Part shown: piece after piece, positions 8,391-16,542 of the stretch
Layout: each line of letters opens with the position of its first letter
Position numbering within the stretch: position 1 is the first letter of the stretch
DNA from: Agromyces intestinalis
Lineage (GTDB): Bacteria; Actinomycetota; Actinomycetes; Actinomycetales; Microbacteriaceae
Length of the DNA: 64,000 nt
Assembly (NCBI RefSeq): GCF_008365295.1
Contig: NZ_CP043505.1
Location: 1,674,001 to 1,738,000 of the forward strand
Direction: 5' to 3'
Notes under the pieces: generated by a model
What the model was told of the DNA's origin: nothing
Seen by the model: only the letters and a program-made list of their open reading frames with translations
Databases searched by the model: none
Made by a program: the position numbers and the translations under genes

Positions 8391-9382
8391 TCCAGTCCGC
8401 CCTTCAGCCAGCCGGCGAGCTCGGTCGCCCAGTACGTCAACACCACGTCGGCCCCCGCGCGACGGATGCCGCGCACCGACTCGACGATCGCGCGACCCCG
8501 GTCGATCCAGCCGTGCGCCGCGGCGGCCTCGATCATGGCGTACTCGCCCGAGACCTGATAGGCCCAGACGGGCACATCGCTCGCGGCGGCCACGTCGGCG
8601 AGCACGTCGAGGTAGCTGCCCGCGGGCTTCACCATGACGATGTCGGCGCCCTCGTCGATGTCGAGCATCGCCTCGCGCACGCCCTCGCGCCGGTTGCCGG
8701 GATCGAGCTGGTACGTGCGACGGTCGCCCTCGAGCTGCGACTCGACCGCATCGCGGAACGGGCCGTAGAAGGCGCTCGCGTACTTCGCCGCATACGCCAG
8801 CAGCGCGACATCCTGGTACCCGCCGTCATCGAGCGCCTGGCGCACGGCCGCGGTCTGGCCGTCCATCATGCCGCTGAGCCCCAGCAGCTGCGACCCGGCA
8901 CGCGCCTGCTCGAGGGCCATCGCGGTGTACCGCTCGAGCGTCGCATCGTTGTCGACCCGGCCCTCGTCGTCGAGGACGCCGCAGTGCCCGTGGTCGGTGA
9001 ACTCGTCGAGGCAGAGGTCGGTCTGCACGACGAGCGCGTCGCCGGCCGCCTCGCGCGCGACGCGTGTCGCGACGTTCAGAATGCCGTCGGGATCGGTCGC
9101 CCCAGACCCCAGCGCGTCGCGCGACTCGGGCACGCCGAAGAGCATCACGCCGCCGACGCCGACGGCCGCAGCCTCGGCGATCGCGGCGGGCAGGCTGTCG
9201 AGCGAGTGCTGCACGACGCCCGGCATCGAGCCGATCGGCACCGGCTCGGTCACGCCCTCGCGTACGAACACGGGCAGCACGAGGTCGGCGGGGTGCAGCC
9301 GCGTCTCCGACACGAGCCGGCGCATGGCAGGGCCCGAGCGAAGGCGGCGGGGGCGGATGACGGGATGCGGAGTCGCGGTCAC
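8387..9382 (-). CDS. hemB: Delta-aminolevulinic acid dehydratase (porphobilinogen synthase)
   Basis: 331 aa; condenses two 5-aminolevulinates to porphobilinogen. The two Schiff-base lysines are in [13 protein letters not shown] and [13 protein letters not shown]. The metal-binding segment reads [14 protein letters not shown]. The first and third cysteines of the E. coli zinc triad are present but the middle one is Asp, pointing to altered metal dependence. The start is GTG at 9382: TAGGGT (9389-9394, minus strand) lies 6 nt upstream with no Shine-Dalgarno, so the hemBL message is probably leaderless. Confidence 0.96.
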   Translation of the reverse strand: MTATPHPVIRPRRLRSGPAMRRLVSETRLHPADLVLPVFVREGVTEPVPIGSMPGVVQHSLDSLPAAIAEAAAVGVGGVMLFGVPESRDALGSGATDPDGILNVATRVAREAAGDALVVQTDLCLDEFTDHGHCGVLDDEGRVDNDATLERYTAMALEQARAGSQLLGLSGMMDGQTAAVRQALDDGGYQDVALLAYAAKYASAFYGPFRDAVESQLEGDRRTYQLDPGNRREGVREAMLDIDEGADIVMVKPAGSYLDVLADVAAASDVPVWAYQVSGEYAMIEAAAAHGWIDRGRAIVESVRGIRRAGADVVLTYWATELAGWLKGGLE

Positions 9383-9449
9383 CGAACCACCCTACGACCC
9401 GCTGCTGTGGCTTTTCTCAGCGCGGCTGCCTCGCGGCCGCCCGCCCCTC

Positions 9450-9545
9450 GGTGCGTTTTTCAGGCGTAATGGGTCGGGTCGGCGTCTGCACCGGCGTGTC
9501 TTCCTGAGAAACGCGCGTTTCGGCGCGTCGTTCCTGAAAAGCGCA
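9450..9545 (+). repeat. Intergenic element B, copy 2 (inverted relative to copy 1)
   Basis: Read on the minus strand it aligns with 6871-6965 along nearly its full length, including CGTTTCTCAGGAAGACACG and CGACCCATTACG. It lies between the hemD stop and the hemB promoter, so the hemB-hemL unit sits exactly between two opposed copies. Confidence 0.85.
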
Positions 9546-9606
9546 CCACAGCGCACGACAGCGCAGGACAGCGCACCACCGCGCAGCGCAGCGCAGGACA
9601 GCGCAA
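9539..9606. repeat. Degenerate GCGCA(G/C)GACA reiterations
   Basis: About seven imperfect copies of a ~10-base unit (GCGCAGGACA, GCGCACGACA, GCGCACCACC) follow element B and run up to the 3' end of hemD. No gene or regulatory signal is recognisable here. Confidence 0.7.
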
Positions 9607-9629
9607 CGAGCGGATGCCGCGGAGCGGCG

Positions 9630-10445
9630 TCAGGCGCTGGCGAGCGCCGCGTTCACGACCGCGTCGATGAGCGACTCGGCGCTGCGCTCGGTTGCGACCA
9701 CGTCGACGCGCAGGCCGAAGTGCGCGGCATCCTTCTGGGTCTGGGGGCCGATCGCGGCGATGAGCGTGTGCTCGGGGATCGGCCCGAGCTGCAACTGCAC
9801 CTGCTCGGCGACGCTGCCCGAGGTGACGAGCACCGCGTTCACCCGACCGGCGCGCACATCGTCGACGACCTTCTGCGCGACGGGCACACCCACGGTGCGG
9901 TACGCGACGACCGCCTCGACGTGATGCCCGATGCGCGCGAGCCCGACCGACAGGATCTGCTTCGCGATCGCCGACCGCAGCGCGAGCACGCGCAGGCCCT
10001 TCTGCCCCTCGGTCGCCGCCTCCCACTCCTCGAGCAGGCCCTTGGCCGAGTTGTCTTCACTCGGCACGATGTCGGCGCGGTACCCGGCAGCGACGAGCGC
10101 CGCGGCTGTGGTCTCGCCGACCGCGGCGACCTTCGTGCTCGCCGGAATCACCGCGTGGTAGGACGCGAGCACGTCGACCGTGGTGGCGCTCGTGACCGTG
10201 AGCCAGTCGAATTCGCCGGCGGCGAGCTTGCGCAGCGCCTCTTCGAGGGCGGGCTGGTCGTCGGTCGGCGCGAAGTTGATCATGGGCGCGATGACGGGCG
10301 ACGCGCCGCGGGCGCGCAGCGACGCCGCGACGCTGTCGCCCCAGGGGCCGCCGCGCGGCACGAGCACGCGCCACCCGGCGAGCGGCTTGCCCTCGACGCT
10401 TCCGGGCAGGCTGATCGCGCCGGTCATGGGTTCGAATTCGGTCAC
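9630..10445 (-). CDS. hemD: Uroporphyrinogen-III synthase
   Basis: 271 aa; closes hydroxymethylbilane to uroporphyrinogen III. The family is poorly conserved. Recognition rests on the bilobal pattern LAGWRVLVPRGGPWGDSVAA, WLTVTSATTVDVL, TKVAAVGETTAAALVAAGY, VLVTSGSVAEQV and IAAIGPQTQKDA, and on its place after hemC. The start is GTG at 10445, overlapping the hemC TGA by 4 bases (GTGA), with GAGGAGG seven to eight bases upstream. Confidence 0.92.
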   Translation of the reverse strand: MTEFEPMTGAISLPGSVEGKPLAGWRVLVPRGGPWGDSVAASLRARGASPVIAPMINFAPTDDQPALEEALRKLAAGEFDWLTVTSATTVDVLASYHAVIPASTKVAAVGETTAAALVAAGYRADIVPSEDNSAKGLLEEWEAATEGQKGLRVLALRSAIAKQILSVGLARIGHHVEAVVAYRTVGVPVAQKVVDDVRAGRVNAVLVTSGSVAEQVQLQLGPIPEHTLIAAIGPQTQKDAAHFGLRVDVVATERSAESLIDAVVNAALASA

Positions 10446-11392
10446 GGTGCCTCCTCGGTGGGTGCAAGGTCGGCGGCACCGTTGCCGAGGAGTTCCGCGA
10501 CGGCACGGGATGCGACGTCGCGTGCCGCCTCGGCGAGGTCGTCTGCCGAGCGGCTGTCGGGGGTCGCGGCGTGCGAGCTCGTCACCCGCCGCGTTCCATC
10601 GGCACTGTACACCGTCGCCGAGAGGAACAGCAGTTCGTCGTCGATGAAGGCATGTGCCGCGACGGGGGCGGTGCAGCCCGCCTCGAGGCCGGCGAGCACC
10701 AGCCGCTCGGCGAGCACCGCGGCGCGAGTCGACCGGTGGTCGACGGCCTCGAGCGCCTGCTCGAGCGACCGGTCGAGCCGCCCGCTGCGCACCTCGATGG
10801 CGAGCGCGCCCTGGCCGGGCGCGGTGGGCCAGGCATCGAGCTCGAACAACTCGGTGATCGCCTCGCTGCGGCCGAGCCGGCCGAGCCCCGCGGCCGCGAG
10901 GAGCACCGCGTCGAGCTCGCCCGACGCGACCTTGCCGAGACGCGTGTCGACGTTGCCGCGCAGGTCGACGACCTCGAGGTCGGGGCGGGCGGCGCGCAGC
11001 TGCGCGATGCGACGCGGCGAGCCGGTGCCGACGCGGGCACCCTCGGGCAGCGTCTCGAGCGTGAGCGCGTCTCGGGCGCAGAGCGCGTCGCGCGCGTCGG
11101 CGCGCTTGGGCACGGCACCGAGGCGCAGGCCGGGCAGGTCGGCGGTGGGCAGGTCTTTCAGGGAGTGCACGATCAGGTCGCAGTCGCCCGCGAGCAGGGT
11201 CTCGCGCAGCGCCGCGGCGAACACGCCCTCGCCGCCGATCTCGCTGAGCGACGCCCTCGACGTGTCGCCGTGCGTGGTCACCTCGACGAGCTCGATCTCG
11301 GCCTTCGCGGCCTTGCCGATGCGCTCGGCGATCCAGCGCGTCTGCGCCGTCGCGAGGGCGCTGCCCCGCGTGCCGACCCTGATGACGCTCAT
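10442..11392 (-). CDS. hemC: Porphobilinogen deaminase (hydroxymethylbilane synthase)
   Basis: 316 aa; polymerises four porphobilinogens. The dipyrromethane cofactor cysteine is C240 in LAGLEAGCTAPVAAHA. VGTRGSALATAQT at the N-terminus and GTGSPRRIAQLRAARPD are family signatures. It overlaps hemH upstream by 4 bases (ATGA) and hemD downstream by 4, giving a tightly coupled hemQ-hemH-hemC-hemD transcript. Confidence 0.97.
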   Translation of the reverse strand: MSVIRVGTRGSALATAQTRWIAERIGKAAKAEIELVEVTTHGDTSRASLSEIGGEGVFAAALRETLLAGDCDLIVHSLKDLPTADLPGLRLGAVPKRADARDALCARDALTLETLPEGARVGTGSPRRIAQLRAARPDLEVVDLRGNVDTRLGKVASGELDAVLLAAAGLGRLGRSEAITELFELDAWPTAPGQGALAIEVRSGRLDRSLEQALEAVDHRSTRAAVLAERLVLAGLEAGCTAPVAAHAFIDDELLFLSATVYSADGTRRVTSSHAATPDSRSADDLAEAARDVASRAVAELLGNGAADLAPTEEAP

Positions 11393-12471
11393 CGCGCTGC
11401 GGCTCCGGGTGACGAGGGCGCCGAGGCCGAGACATCCGCGACCTCTTCACCCGAGCGGATGCGCGCGTGGTCGGGCCAGGGCCCGAGGTCGGTGAGGTGG
11501 GGGCGCTCGGCGTCGGGAACGTCGTTCACGCGCTCGAGCACGAGGTCGACGAGGCCCGCGACGTAGGCCGGGTGGACCCCGGGCGTCGGCGCGCGCCGCA
11601 CCTTCAGGCCGTGCTCGCCGGCCGTCTCGACGGCCTCGTTGTCGAGGTCCCACATGACCTCCATGTGGTCGCTGACGAAGCCGAACGGCACGATCACGAT
11701 CGCGTCGGTGAGCCCGCCTGCGGCGAGCTCGGCGATCGCGTCGTTGATGTCGGGCTCGAGCCACGGTGTGCGGGGGTCGCCCGAGCGCGACTGGTAGCTG
11801 AGCGACCAGGGCGAGGCGGGTGCGGCGGCCTCGTTGATGACGGATGCCACGGCGAGGTGCTGCGCGACGTACGCGCCGCCCCCGCCGAAATCAGGACCGG
11901 ATGCCACGGCCGCCGCCGTCGGGATCGAGTGCGTCACGTACATGACGTGGATGCGCTCGGGCGCGACGCCCTCGGCGCCGAGCGACGCGATCGCGTCGGT
12001 CACGCCCTCGACGAACGGCTGCACGAAGCCCGGGTGGTCGAAGTACTCGCGGATGCGGTCGATCGACACGCCCGTACCATCCGTGGCCTTCTCGAAGTCC
12101 TCGCGGTACTGGCCGACGCCCGAGTACGACGTGTAGGCGCTGGTGACGAGGCCCAGCAGCTCGGTGTGCCCGTTCGCCTCGGCTTCGCGTACCACGTCGC
12201 CGAAGTAGGGCGCCCAGTTGCGGTTGCCCCAGTAGACCGGCAGGTCGATGCCGCGCGCGGCGAGCTCGGCCTCGAGCGCGGCCTTCAGCTGCCGGTTCTG
12301 CTCGTTGATCGGGCTCACACCGCCGAAGTGGCGGTAGTGGTGGGCGACCTCTTCGAGCCGCTCGTCGGGGATGCCGCGACCCGCGGTGACGTTCCGCAGG
12401 AACGGGATCACGTCGTCTTGCCCCTCGGGACCTCCGAACGACGACAGCAGGATCGCGTCGTAGTGCGTCAT
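11389..12471 (-). CDS. hemH: Coproporphyrin III ferrochelatase (CpfC/HemH)
   Basis: 360 aa soluble enzyme inserting Fe(II) into coproporphyrin III. The catalytic His is H181 (VMYVTHSIPTAA) and the partner Glu is E271 (FVSDHMEVMWDLDN). No cysteine is present anywhere in the protein, so the [2Fe-2S] cluster of some actinobacterial ferrochelatases cannot form. The ATG shares its A with the TAA of hemQ (TAATG), showing coupling. The neighbour hemQ places it in the coproporphyrin-dependent branch rather than the protoporphyrin one. Confidence 0.95.
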   Translation of the reverse strand: MTHYDAILLSSFGGPEGQDDVIPFLRNVTAGRGIPDERLEEVAHHYRHFGGVSPINEQNRQLKAALEAELAARGIDLPVYWGNRNWAPYFGDVVREAEANGHTELLGLVTSAYTSYSGVGQYREDFEKATDGTGVSIDRIREYFDHPGFVQPFVEGVTDAIASLGAEGVAPERIHVMYVTHSIPTAAAVASGPDFGGGGAYVAQHLAVASVINEAAAPASPWSLSYQSRSGDPRTPWLEPDINDAIAELAAGGLTDAIVIVPFGFVSDHMEVMWDLDNEAVETAGEHGLKVRRAPTPGVHPAYVAGLVDLVLERVNDVPDAERPHLTDLGPWPDHARIRSGEEVADVSASAPSSPGAAAR

Positions 12472-13208
12472 TACTGCAGGACCTCCACGAGTTCGGCCGT
12501 CGTGATGCGCCGGCCGGTGTAGAACGGAATCTCTTCGCGCACATGCAGGCGCGCGTCGGTGGCGCGCAGCTCGCGCATCATGTCGACGAGGTCGGTGAGC
12601 TCGTCGGCCTCCATGGGCAGCAGCCACTCGTAGTCGCCGAGGGCGAAGGCGGCCACGGTGTTGGCGACCACGCCGCGGAAGGCCGCGCCCTTGCGGCCGT
12701 GCTCGGCGAGCATGCGGCTGCGTTCGGCCGGGTCGAGCACGTACCAGTCGTACGACCGGTTGAACGGGTAGACCGTGAGCCAGTTCTTGGCCTCGATGCC
12801 CCGGAGGAATCCGGGGACATGGGCGCGGTTGAACTCGGCGGCGCGGTGCACGCCCATCGCGTTCCAGGTCGGCAGCAGCGCCTTGAGCAGGCGCGCCCGA
12901 CGCAGCTCGCGCAGCGCCCACTGCAGCCCCTCGGCGGTTTCGCCGTGCAGCCACAGCATGACGTCGGCGTCGGCGCGCAGGCCCGATACGTCGTAGATGC
13001 CGCGCACCACGATGCCCTCGCCCTCGATGAGCGAGACGACCCCGTCGAGGTCTTTGACGACGCGCGGCACGTCGTGCCCGTCGAAGTCGTCGGGTCGTGC
13101 CGGGTCGCGGCGGAACACCGCGAAGAGCGTGAAGCCCGAGGGCTCGGGCGCGGTGTCGGATTCGGTTCTGGGCGCGTCGGCTGCCGCTTCAGCAGCGGGG
13201 GAAGACAT
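12471..13208 (-). CDS. hemQ: Coproheme decarboxylase (ChdC/HemQ)
   Basis: 245 aa chlorite-dismutase-fold protein; oxidatively decarboxylates coproheme III to haem b, the last step of the coproporphyrin-dependent route. FTLFAVFRRDP starts the first ferredoxin-like half. WLTVYPFNRSYDWYVLDPAE carries the tyrosine region used in catalysis, and LAEHGRKGAAF the axial histidine. The ATG at 13208 is preceded by GGGGGAG and GGAGG. The first ~23 residues are an Ala/Glu-rich tail. It is the first gene of the hemQ-H-C-D unit. Confidence 0.95.
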   Translation of the reverse strand: MSSPAAEAAADAPRTESDTAPEPSGFTLFAVFRRDPARPDDFDGHDVPRVVKDLDGVVSLIEGEGIVVRGIYDVSGLRADADVMLWLHGETAEGLQWALRELRRARLLKALLPTWNAMGVHRAAEFNRAHVPGFLRGIEAKNWLTVYPFNRSYDWYVLDPAERSRMLAEHGRKGAAFRGVVANTVAAFALGDYEWLLPMEADELTDLVDMMRELRATDARLHVREEIPFYTGRRITTAELVEVLQ

Positions 13209-13282
13209 GCCTCCAGTCTCCCCCTTCGCGGCTGATCGGCCAAAACAGGCCGGATGCCGCGGGGCGGCGCGACCGGCTGGCG

Positions 13283-13834
13283 CTACTGCTCGGGGTCGGC
13301 CGTCGCGGCGAGCGCGTCGAGGAAGCGGATCACGACCTCGCGCTCGTCGGGGCTGAGCGCGGCGGCGACCGCGAACCGCCGAGCGTGCTGACGGCCGACG
13401 GTCTCTCGCGCGTCGCGGCGCGTGTGGTCGGTGATCGCGATGGCGAGCGCGCGGCGGTCGGTCGGGTGCGGCGAGCGCACGATGTGCCCGCCGCGCTCGA
13501 GCCGGTCGAGCAGTTTCGTGGTCGACGCACTCGAGATGCCGAGGTACTCCGACATCGCACCGGGCGTCGCGATGACCCCCTGCGCACGGGTCGCGATGAG
13601 GAATCGCAGGGCGCGCATGTCGGTCTGGTTGAGCTTCATGTAGCGACGGGATGCCTCGCTCATGCGATCGGCCGCGTGGTGCCACGCCTGCAGGCTGCGC
13701 ATGACGTGCACGATCTGCTCGACGTCTGCGTCGTCGAGGCCGGCGCGATCGACGAGGTCGCTGTCGCGGTCGGCGATGCGGGGGTCGAGCATGCCCGCGG
13801 CCACTTGTGCCACGCCCTCGCCGTCGTCTGCCAC
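13283..13834 (-). CDS. MarR family regulator, probable carotenoid repressor (CrtR-like)
   Basis: 183 aa. The winged helix lies at about residues 65-135 (TDMRALRFLIATRAQGV, EYLGISSASTTKLLDRLE, wing RSPHPTDRRALAIAITDH). It is divergent from idi-crtE, the same arrangement as the MarR-type CrtR of Corynebacterium glutamicum, which represses its crt operon and senses isoprenoid pyrophosphates. Orthology is inferred from this context. The start is GTG at 13834 with TAGAAT (13841-13846, minus strand) 6 nt upstream and no ribosome-binding site, so it is leaderless. A palindrome in the shared promoter is described separately. Confidence 0.85.
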   Translation of the reverse strand: MADDGEGVAQVAAGMLDPRIADRDSDLVDRAGLDDADVEQIVHVMRSLQAWHHAADRMSEASRRYMKLNQTDMRALRFLIATRAQGVIATPGAMSEYLGISSASTTKLLDRLERGGHIVRSPHPTDRRALAIAITDHTRRDARETVGRQHARRFAVAAALSPDEREVVIRFLDALAATADPEQ

Positions 13835-13866
13835 GTCGCGATTCTAGCCCTCGACGTAAGAATCTC

Positions 13867-13889
13867 GCTAAGCTAATCTCTAGCCAAGC
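13867..13889. promoter_or_regulatory. Candidate CrtR operator in the crtR-idi divergent promoter
   Basis: GCTAAGCTA (13867-13875), a 5-base spacer and TAGCCAAGC (13881-13889) form an inverted repeat matching at 7 of 9 positions. The site lies 21 bases upstream of the regulator's -10 box, overlapping its -35 position. It also lies just ahead of a GATTAT box (13894-13899) that could be the idi -10. Binding would affect both directions. Confidence 0.55.
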
Positions 13890-13925
13890 AAGTGATTATC
13901 GATGATCAACGAAGGAGGTCCGCCG

Positions 13926-14531
13926 ATGCCGCCCGAGACCGAACTGGTCGTACTGCTCGACGCCGACGGCCGACCCATCGAGACCGCGCCGAAGGCGAGC
14001 GTGCACGGCGCCGACACCGCGCTGCATCTGGCGTTCTCCTGCCACGTCTTCAACGACGACGGCGACGTGCTCGTCACGCGCCGCGCACTCGTCAAGCAGG
14101 CCTGGCCAGGCGTCTGGACCAATTCGTTCTGCGGTCACCCGCAACCTGCCGAGACGCTCGTGCACGCGCTGCGCCGCCGTGCCGAGTTCGAGCTCGGCCT
14201 CGAGCTCCGCGAGATCGAGCCGGTGCTGCCGTTCTTCCGCTACCGCGCGGTCGATGCGTCGGGCGTCGTCGAGAACGAGATCTGCCCGGTGTATACGGCC
14301 CGCGTCGCCACCGACCCGGTGCCCCATCCCGCCGAGGTGATGGACTTCGCGTGGGTCGCGCCCGACACCCTCGCGCAGGGGCTGCGCAGCGCGCCGTGGG
14401 CGTTCAGCCCGTGGCTGGTGCTCCAGGCACGACTGCTGCCGTACCTCGGCGGGCATCCGGGCGCCGAGGCGGCACCGGCCGCCCAAGCACCACAGGTCGC
14501 CCAGCCCGCCCCGATCGCGCTCGCGTCATGA
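13926..14531 (+). CDS. idi: Isopentenyl-diphosphate delta-isomerase, type I
   Basis: 201 aa Nudix-fold enzyme interconverting IPP and DMAPP, supplying the starter for carotenoid chains. Catalytic C69 lies in TNSFCGHPQ and the acidic partner E116 in VVENEIC. ATG 13926 is preferred over the in-frame ATG at 13902 because AAGGAGG (13912-13918) is placed 7 bases before it. The C-terminal ~25 residues are an Ala/Pro-rich tail. The stop overlaps crtE by 4 bases (ATGA). It is the first gene of the carotenoid operon. Confidence 0.95.
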   Translation: MPPETELVVLLDADGRPIETAPKASVHGADTALHLAFSCHVFNDDGDVLVTRRALVKQAWPGVWTNSFCGHPQPAETLVHALRRRAEFELGLELREIEPVLPFFRYRAVDASGVVENEICPVYTARVATDPVPHPAEVMDFAWVAPDTLAQGLRSAPWAFSPWLVLQARLLPYLGGHPGAEAAPAAQAPQVAQPAPIALAS

Positions 14532-15592
14532 GCCTCGCGATCGAGGCGCCCACCGGCACCGATCGCGACGTCGACGCGTTCCTCGCCGCGTTCTTCGCCG
14601 ACGCCGTCGCCCGGGCCGAGGCGCACGGGCCTGACTACCGCCTCCTCTGGGAGGCGGCACGAGACGCGGCCGACGGCGGCAAGCGCATCCGCCCCCGACT
14701 CGTGCTCGCCGCGCACGACGCGTTCACGGCCGACGGCCGGTCGCCCGATGCGGTTCGGCTCGCCGGCGCGTTCGAACTGCTGCACACGGCGTTCCTCATG
14801 CACGACGACGTCATCGACCACGACCTCGTGCGCCGGGGCGAGCCGAACGTCGCGGGGCGGTTCGTGCTCGACGCGGGGCGCCGCGGCCTTTCGCCCGCCC
14901 GGGCCGACGAGTACGGTCGGGCCTCGGCGATCCTCGCCGGCGACCTCCTCATCGCGGGCGCGTACTCGGTGGCGGCGAGCCTGGATGCTCCGGCCGCGAC
15001 CCGGCGGGCGGTGCTCGACGTCGTCGACGGGTGCGTGTTCGCGGCCGCCGCGGGCGAGCACGCCGACGTGCGGCACTCCACCGGCGTGCAGGCCGAGGAG
15101 CGCGACATCCTCGCCGTGATCGAAGACAAGACGGCGTCGTACTCGTTCAGCGCGCCGCTGCAGGCGGGCGCGCTGCTGGCCGGCGCCGACCCGGTCGCGG
15201 TCGAGCGGCTCGGCGAGATCGGCCGCCACCTCGGCATCGCGTTCCAGTTGCGCGACGACGTGCTCGGCGTCTTCGGCGTCGAACAGGTCACAGGCAAGAG
15301 CGCGATCGGCGACCTGCGCGAGGGCAAGGCGACGCTGCTGGTGGCGTACGCGCGATCGGATGCCGCGTGGCAGGCGGCATCCGACGGGTTCGGCCGGCCC
15401 GACCTCGACGAGCCGGGCGCCGAGCGGCTGCGCGCCGCGATCGAGTCCAGCGGTGCGCGACGCCGTGTCGAGGGGCGCATCCGCCTCGAGGCGCGGCTCG
15501 CGCTCGAGTCGATCGCCACGGCCGCGCTGCCCGAGCGGCTCGAATCCGTGCTCGCACGGCTGGTCGCCACCGGGATCGAGCGTGCGCGATGA
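14528..15592 (+). CDS. crtE: Geranylgeranyl diphosphate synthase
   Basis: 354 aa class I prenyltransferase making GGPP (C20). The first aspartate-rich motif DDVID is at residues 93-97 and the second, in QLRDDVLGVFG, at about 243. GGKRIRPRLVLAAHDAF is the conserved IPP-binding entry. It overlaps idi and crtB by 4 bases each. GGPP is the substrate of CrtB and, by analogy with C. glutamicum, the likely effector of the divergent regulator. Confidence 0.95.
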   Translation: MSLAIEAPTGTDRDVDAFLAAFFADAVARAEAHGPDYRLLWEAARDAADGGKRIRPRLVLAAHDAFTADGRSPDAVRLAGAFELLHTAFLMHDDVIDHDLVRRGEPNVAGRFVLDAGRRGLSPARADEYGRASAILAGDLLIAGAYSVAASLDAPAATRRAVLDVVDGCVFAAAAGEHADVRHSTGVQAEERDILAVIEDKTASYSFSAPLQAGALLAGADPVAVERLGEIGRHLGIAFQLRDDVLGVFGVEQVTGKSAIGDLREGKATLLVAYARSDAAWQAASDGFGRPDLDEPGAERLRAAIESSGARRRVEGRIRLEARLALESIATAALPERLESVLARLVATGIERAR

Positions 15593-16542
15593 CCGAGACG
15601 ACCGGGCTCGCCCTGTACGATCGCACCGCCCGCCGCGGGTCGGCGCACCTCATCGGCGCGTATTCGACGTCGTTCGGCTTGGCGAGCCGGCTCTGCTCGC
15701 GAGACATCCGAACCCATGTGGCCGACGTCTACGCGCTGGTGCGCATCGCCGATGAGCTCGTCGACGGCCCGGCCGAGGAGGCCGGGCTCGGTCCGGCGCA
15801 GCGCCGCGCACTGCTCGACGAACTCGAGGCCGAGACCGAGCGGGCGATGGCGAGCGGATACAGCGCGAACCTCGTGGTGCACGCGTTCGCGCGCACCGCG
15901 CGCGCGACGGGATTCGGCGTCGAGTGCACGCGACCGTTCTTCGCGTCGATGCGGCGCGACCTGGCGCCCGTGGACTTCGCCGACCGCGCCGAGTTCGACG
16001 AGTACGTGCACGGATCCGCCGAGGTCGTCGGGCTCATGTGCCTGCGTGCGTTCACGCTCGGCATGCGGGCCGATCCCGATCGCGACGCACGCTGGCAGCG
16101 CGGCGCCCGCCACCTGGGTGCCGCGTTCCAGAAGGTGAACTTCCTGCGCGACCTCGGCGCCGACGCCGACGTGCTCGGCCGCTCGTACTTCCCGGGCGTC
16201 GATCCGCACGCGATCACCGAGGTGCAGAAGCACGCCCTGCTCGACGACATCGACGCCGACCTGCGGATCGCCGGCGAGGTCATCCCCGAACTGCCCGCCG
16301 GCTGCCGCCGGGCGGTCGCCGCGGCGCACGCCCTGTTCGGCGAGCTCGCCGCCCGCATCCGTCGCACCCCCGCCGACGGCCTGCTCGTCGCGCGGGTGAG
16401 CGTGCCGACGGCCCGCAAGCTGGTGCTGCTGGCGCGCGCGTCGACGGGTCGGGTCGTGCGCCCGAGGCATCCGAACCGCTCGTCGCGCGAGGCGGGTGCA
16501 ACCCGAACCGGGGCATCGCGCGCGAGCGGGGCACCCGCATGA
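15589..16542 (+). CDS. crtB: Phytoene synthase
   Basis: 317 aa; head-to-head condensation of two GGPP to phytoene (C40). The two Asp-rich sites are IADELVDGPAEEAG (residues ~53-66) and NFLRDLGADADVLGRSYFP. Both match squalene/phytoene synthases. The last ~25 residues (RPRHPNRSSREAGATRTG...) are a low-complexity basic tail not expected in the family. It overlaps crtE and crtI by 4 bases each. Confidence 0.94.
   Translation: MTETTGLALYDRTARRGSAHLIGAYSTSFGLASRLCSRDIRTHVADVYALVRIADELVDGPAEEAGLGPAQRRALLDELEAETERAMASGYSANLVVHAFARTARATGFGVECTRPFFASMRRDLAPVDFADRAEFDEYVHGSAEVVGLMCLRAFTLGMRADPDRDARWQRGARHLGAAFQKVNFLRDLGADADVLGRSYFPGVDPHAITEVQKHALLDDIDADLRIAGEVIPELPAGCRRAVAAAHALFGELAARIRRTPADGLLVARVSVPTARKLVLLARASTGRVVRPRHPNRSSREAGATRTGASRASGAPA

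Noticed and set aside
8868-11495. Very long open frames on the plus strand opposite the haem genes (875 and ~700 codons)
   Set aside because: They are antisense to well-supported hem genes, rich in Arg/Pro/Ala from high-GC third positions, with no domain or start signal.
13902-13925. Upstream ATG for idi at 13902
   Set aside because: It has no ribosome-binding site, whereas AAGGAGG is correctly placed for ATG 13926.
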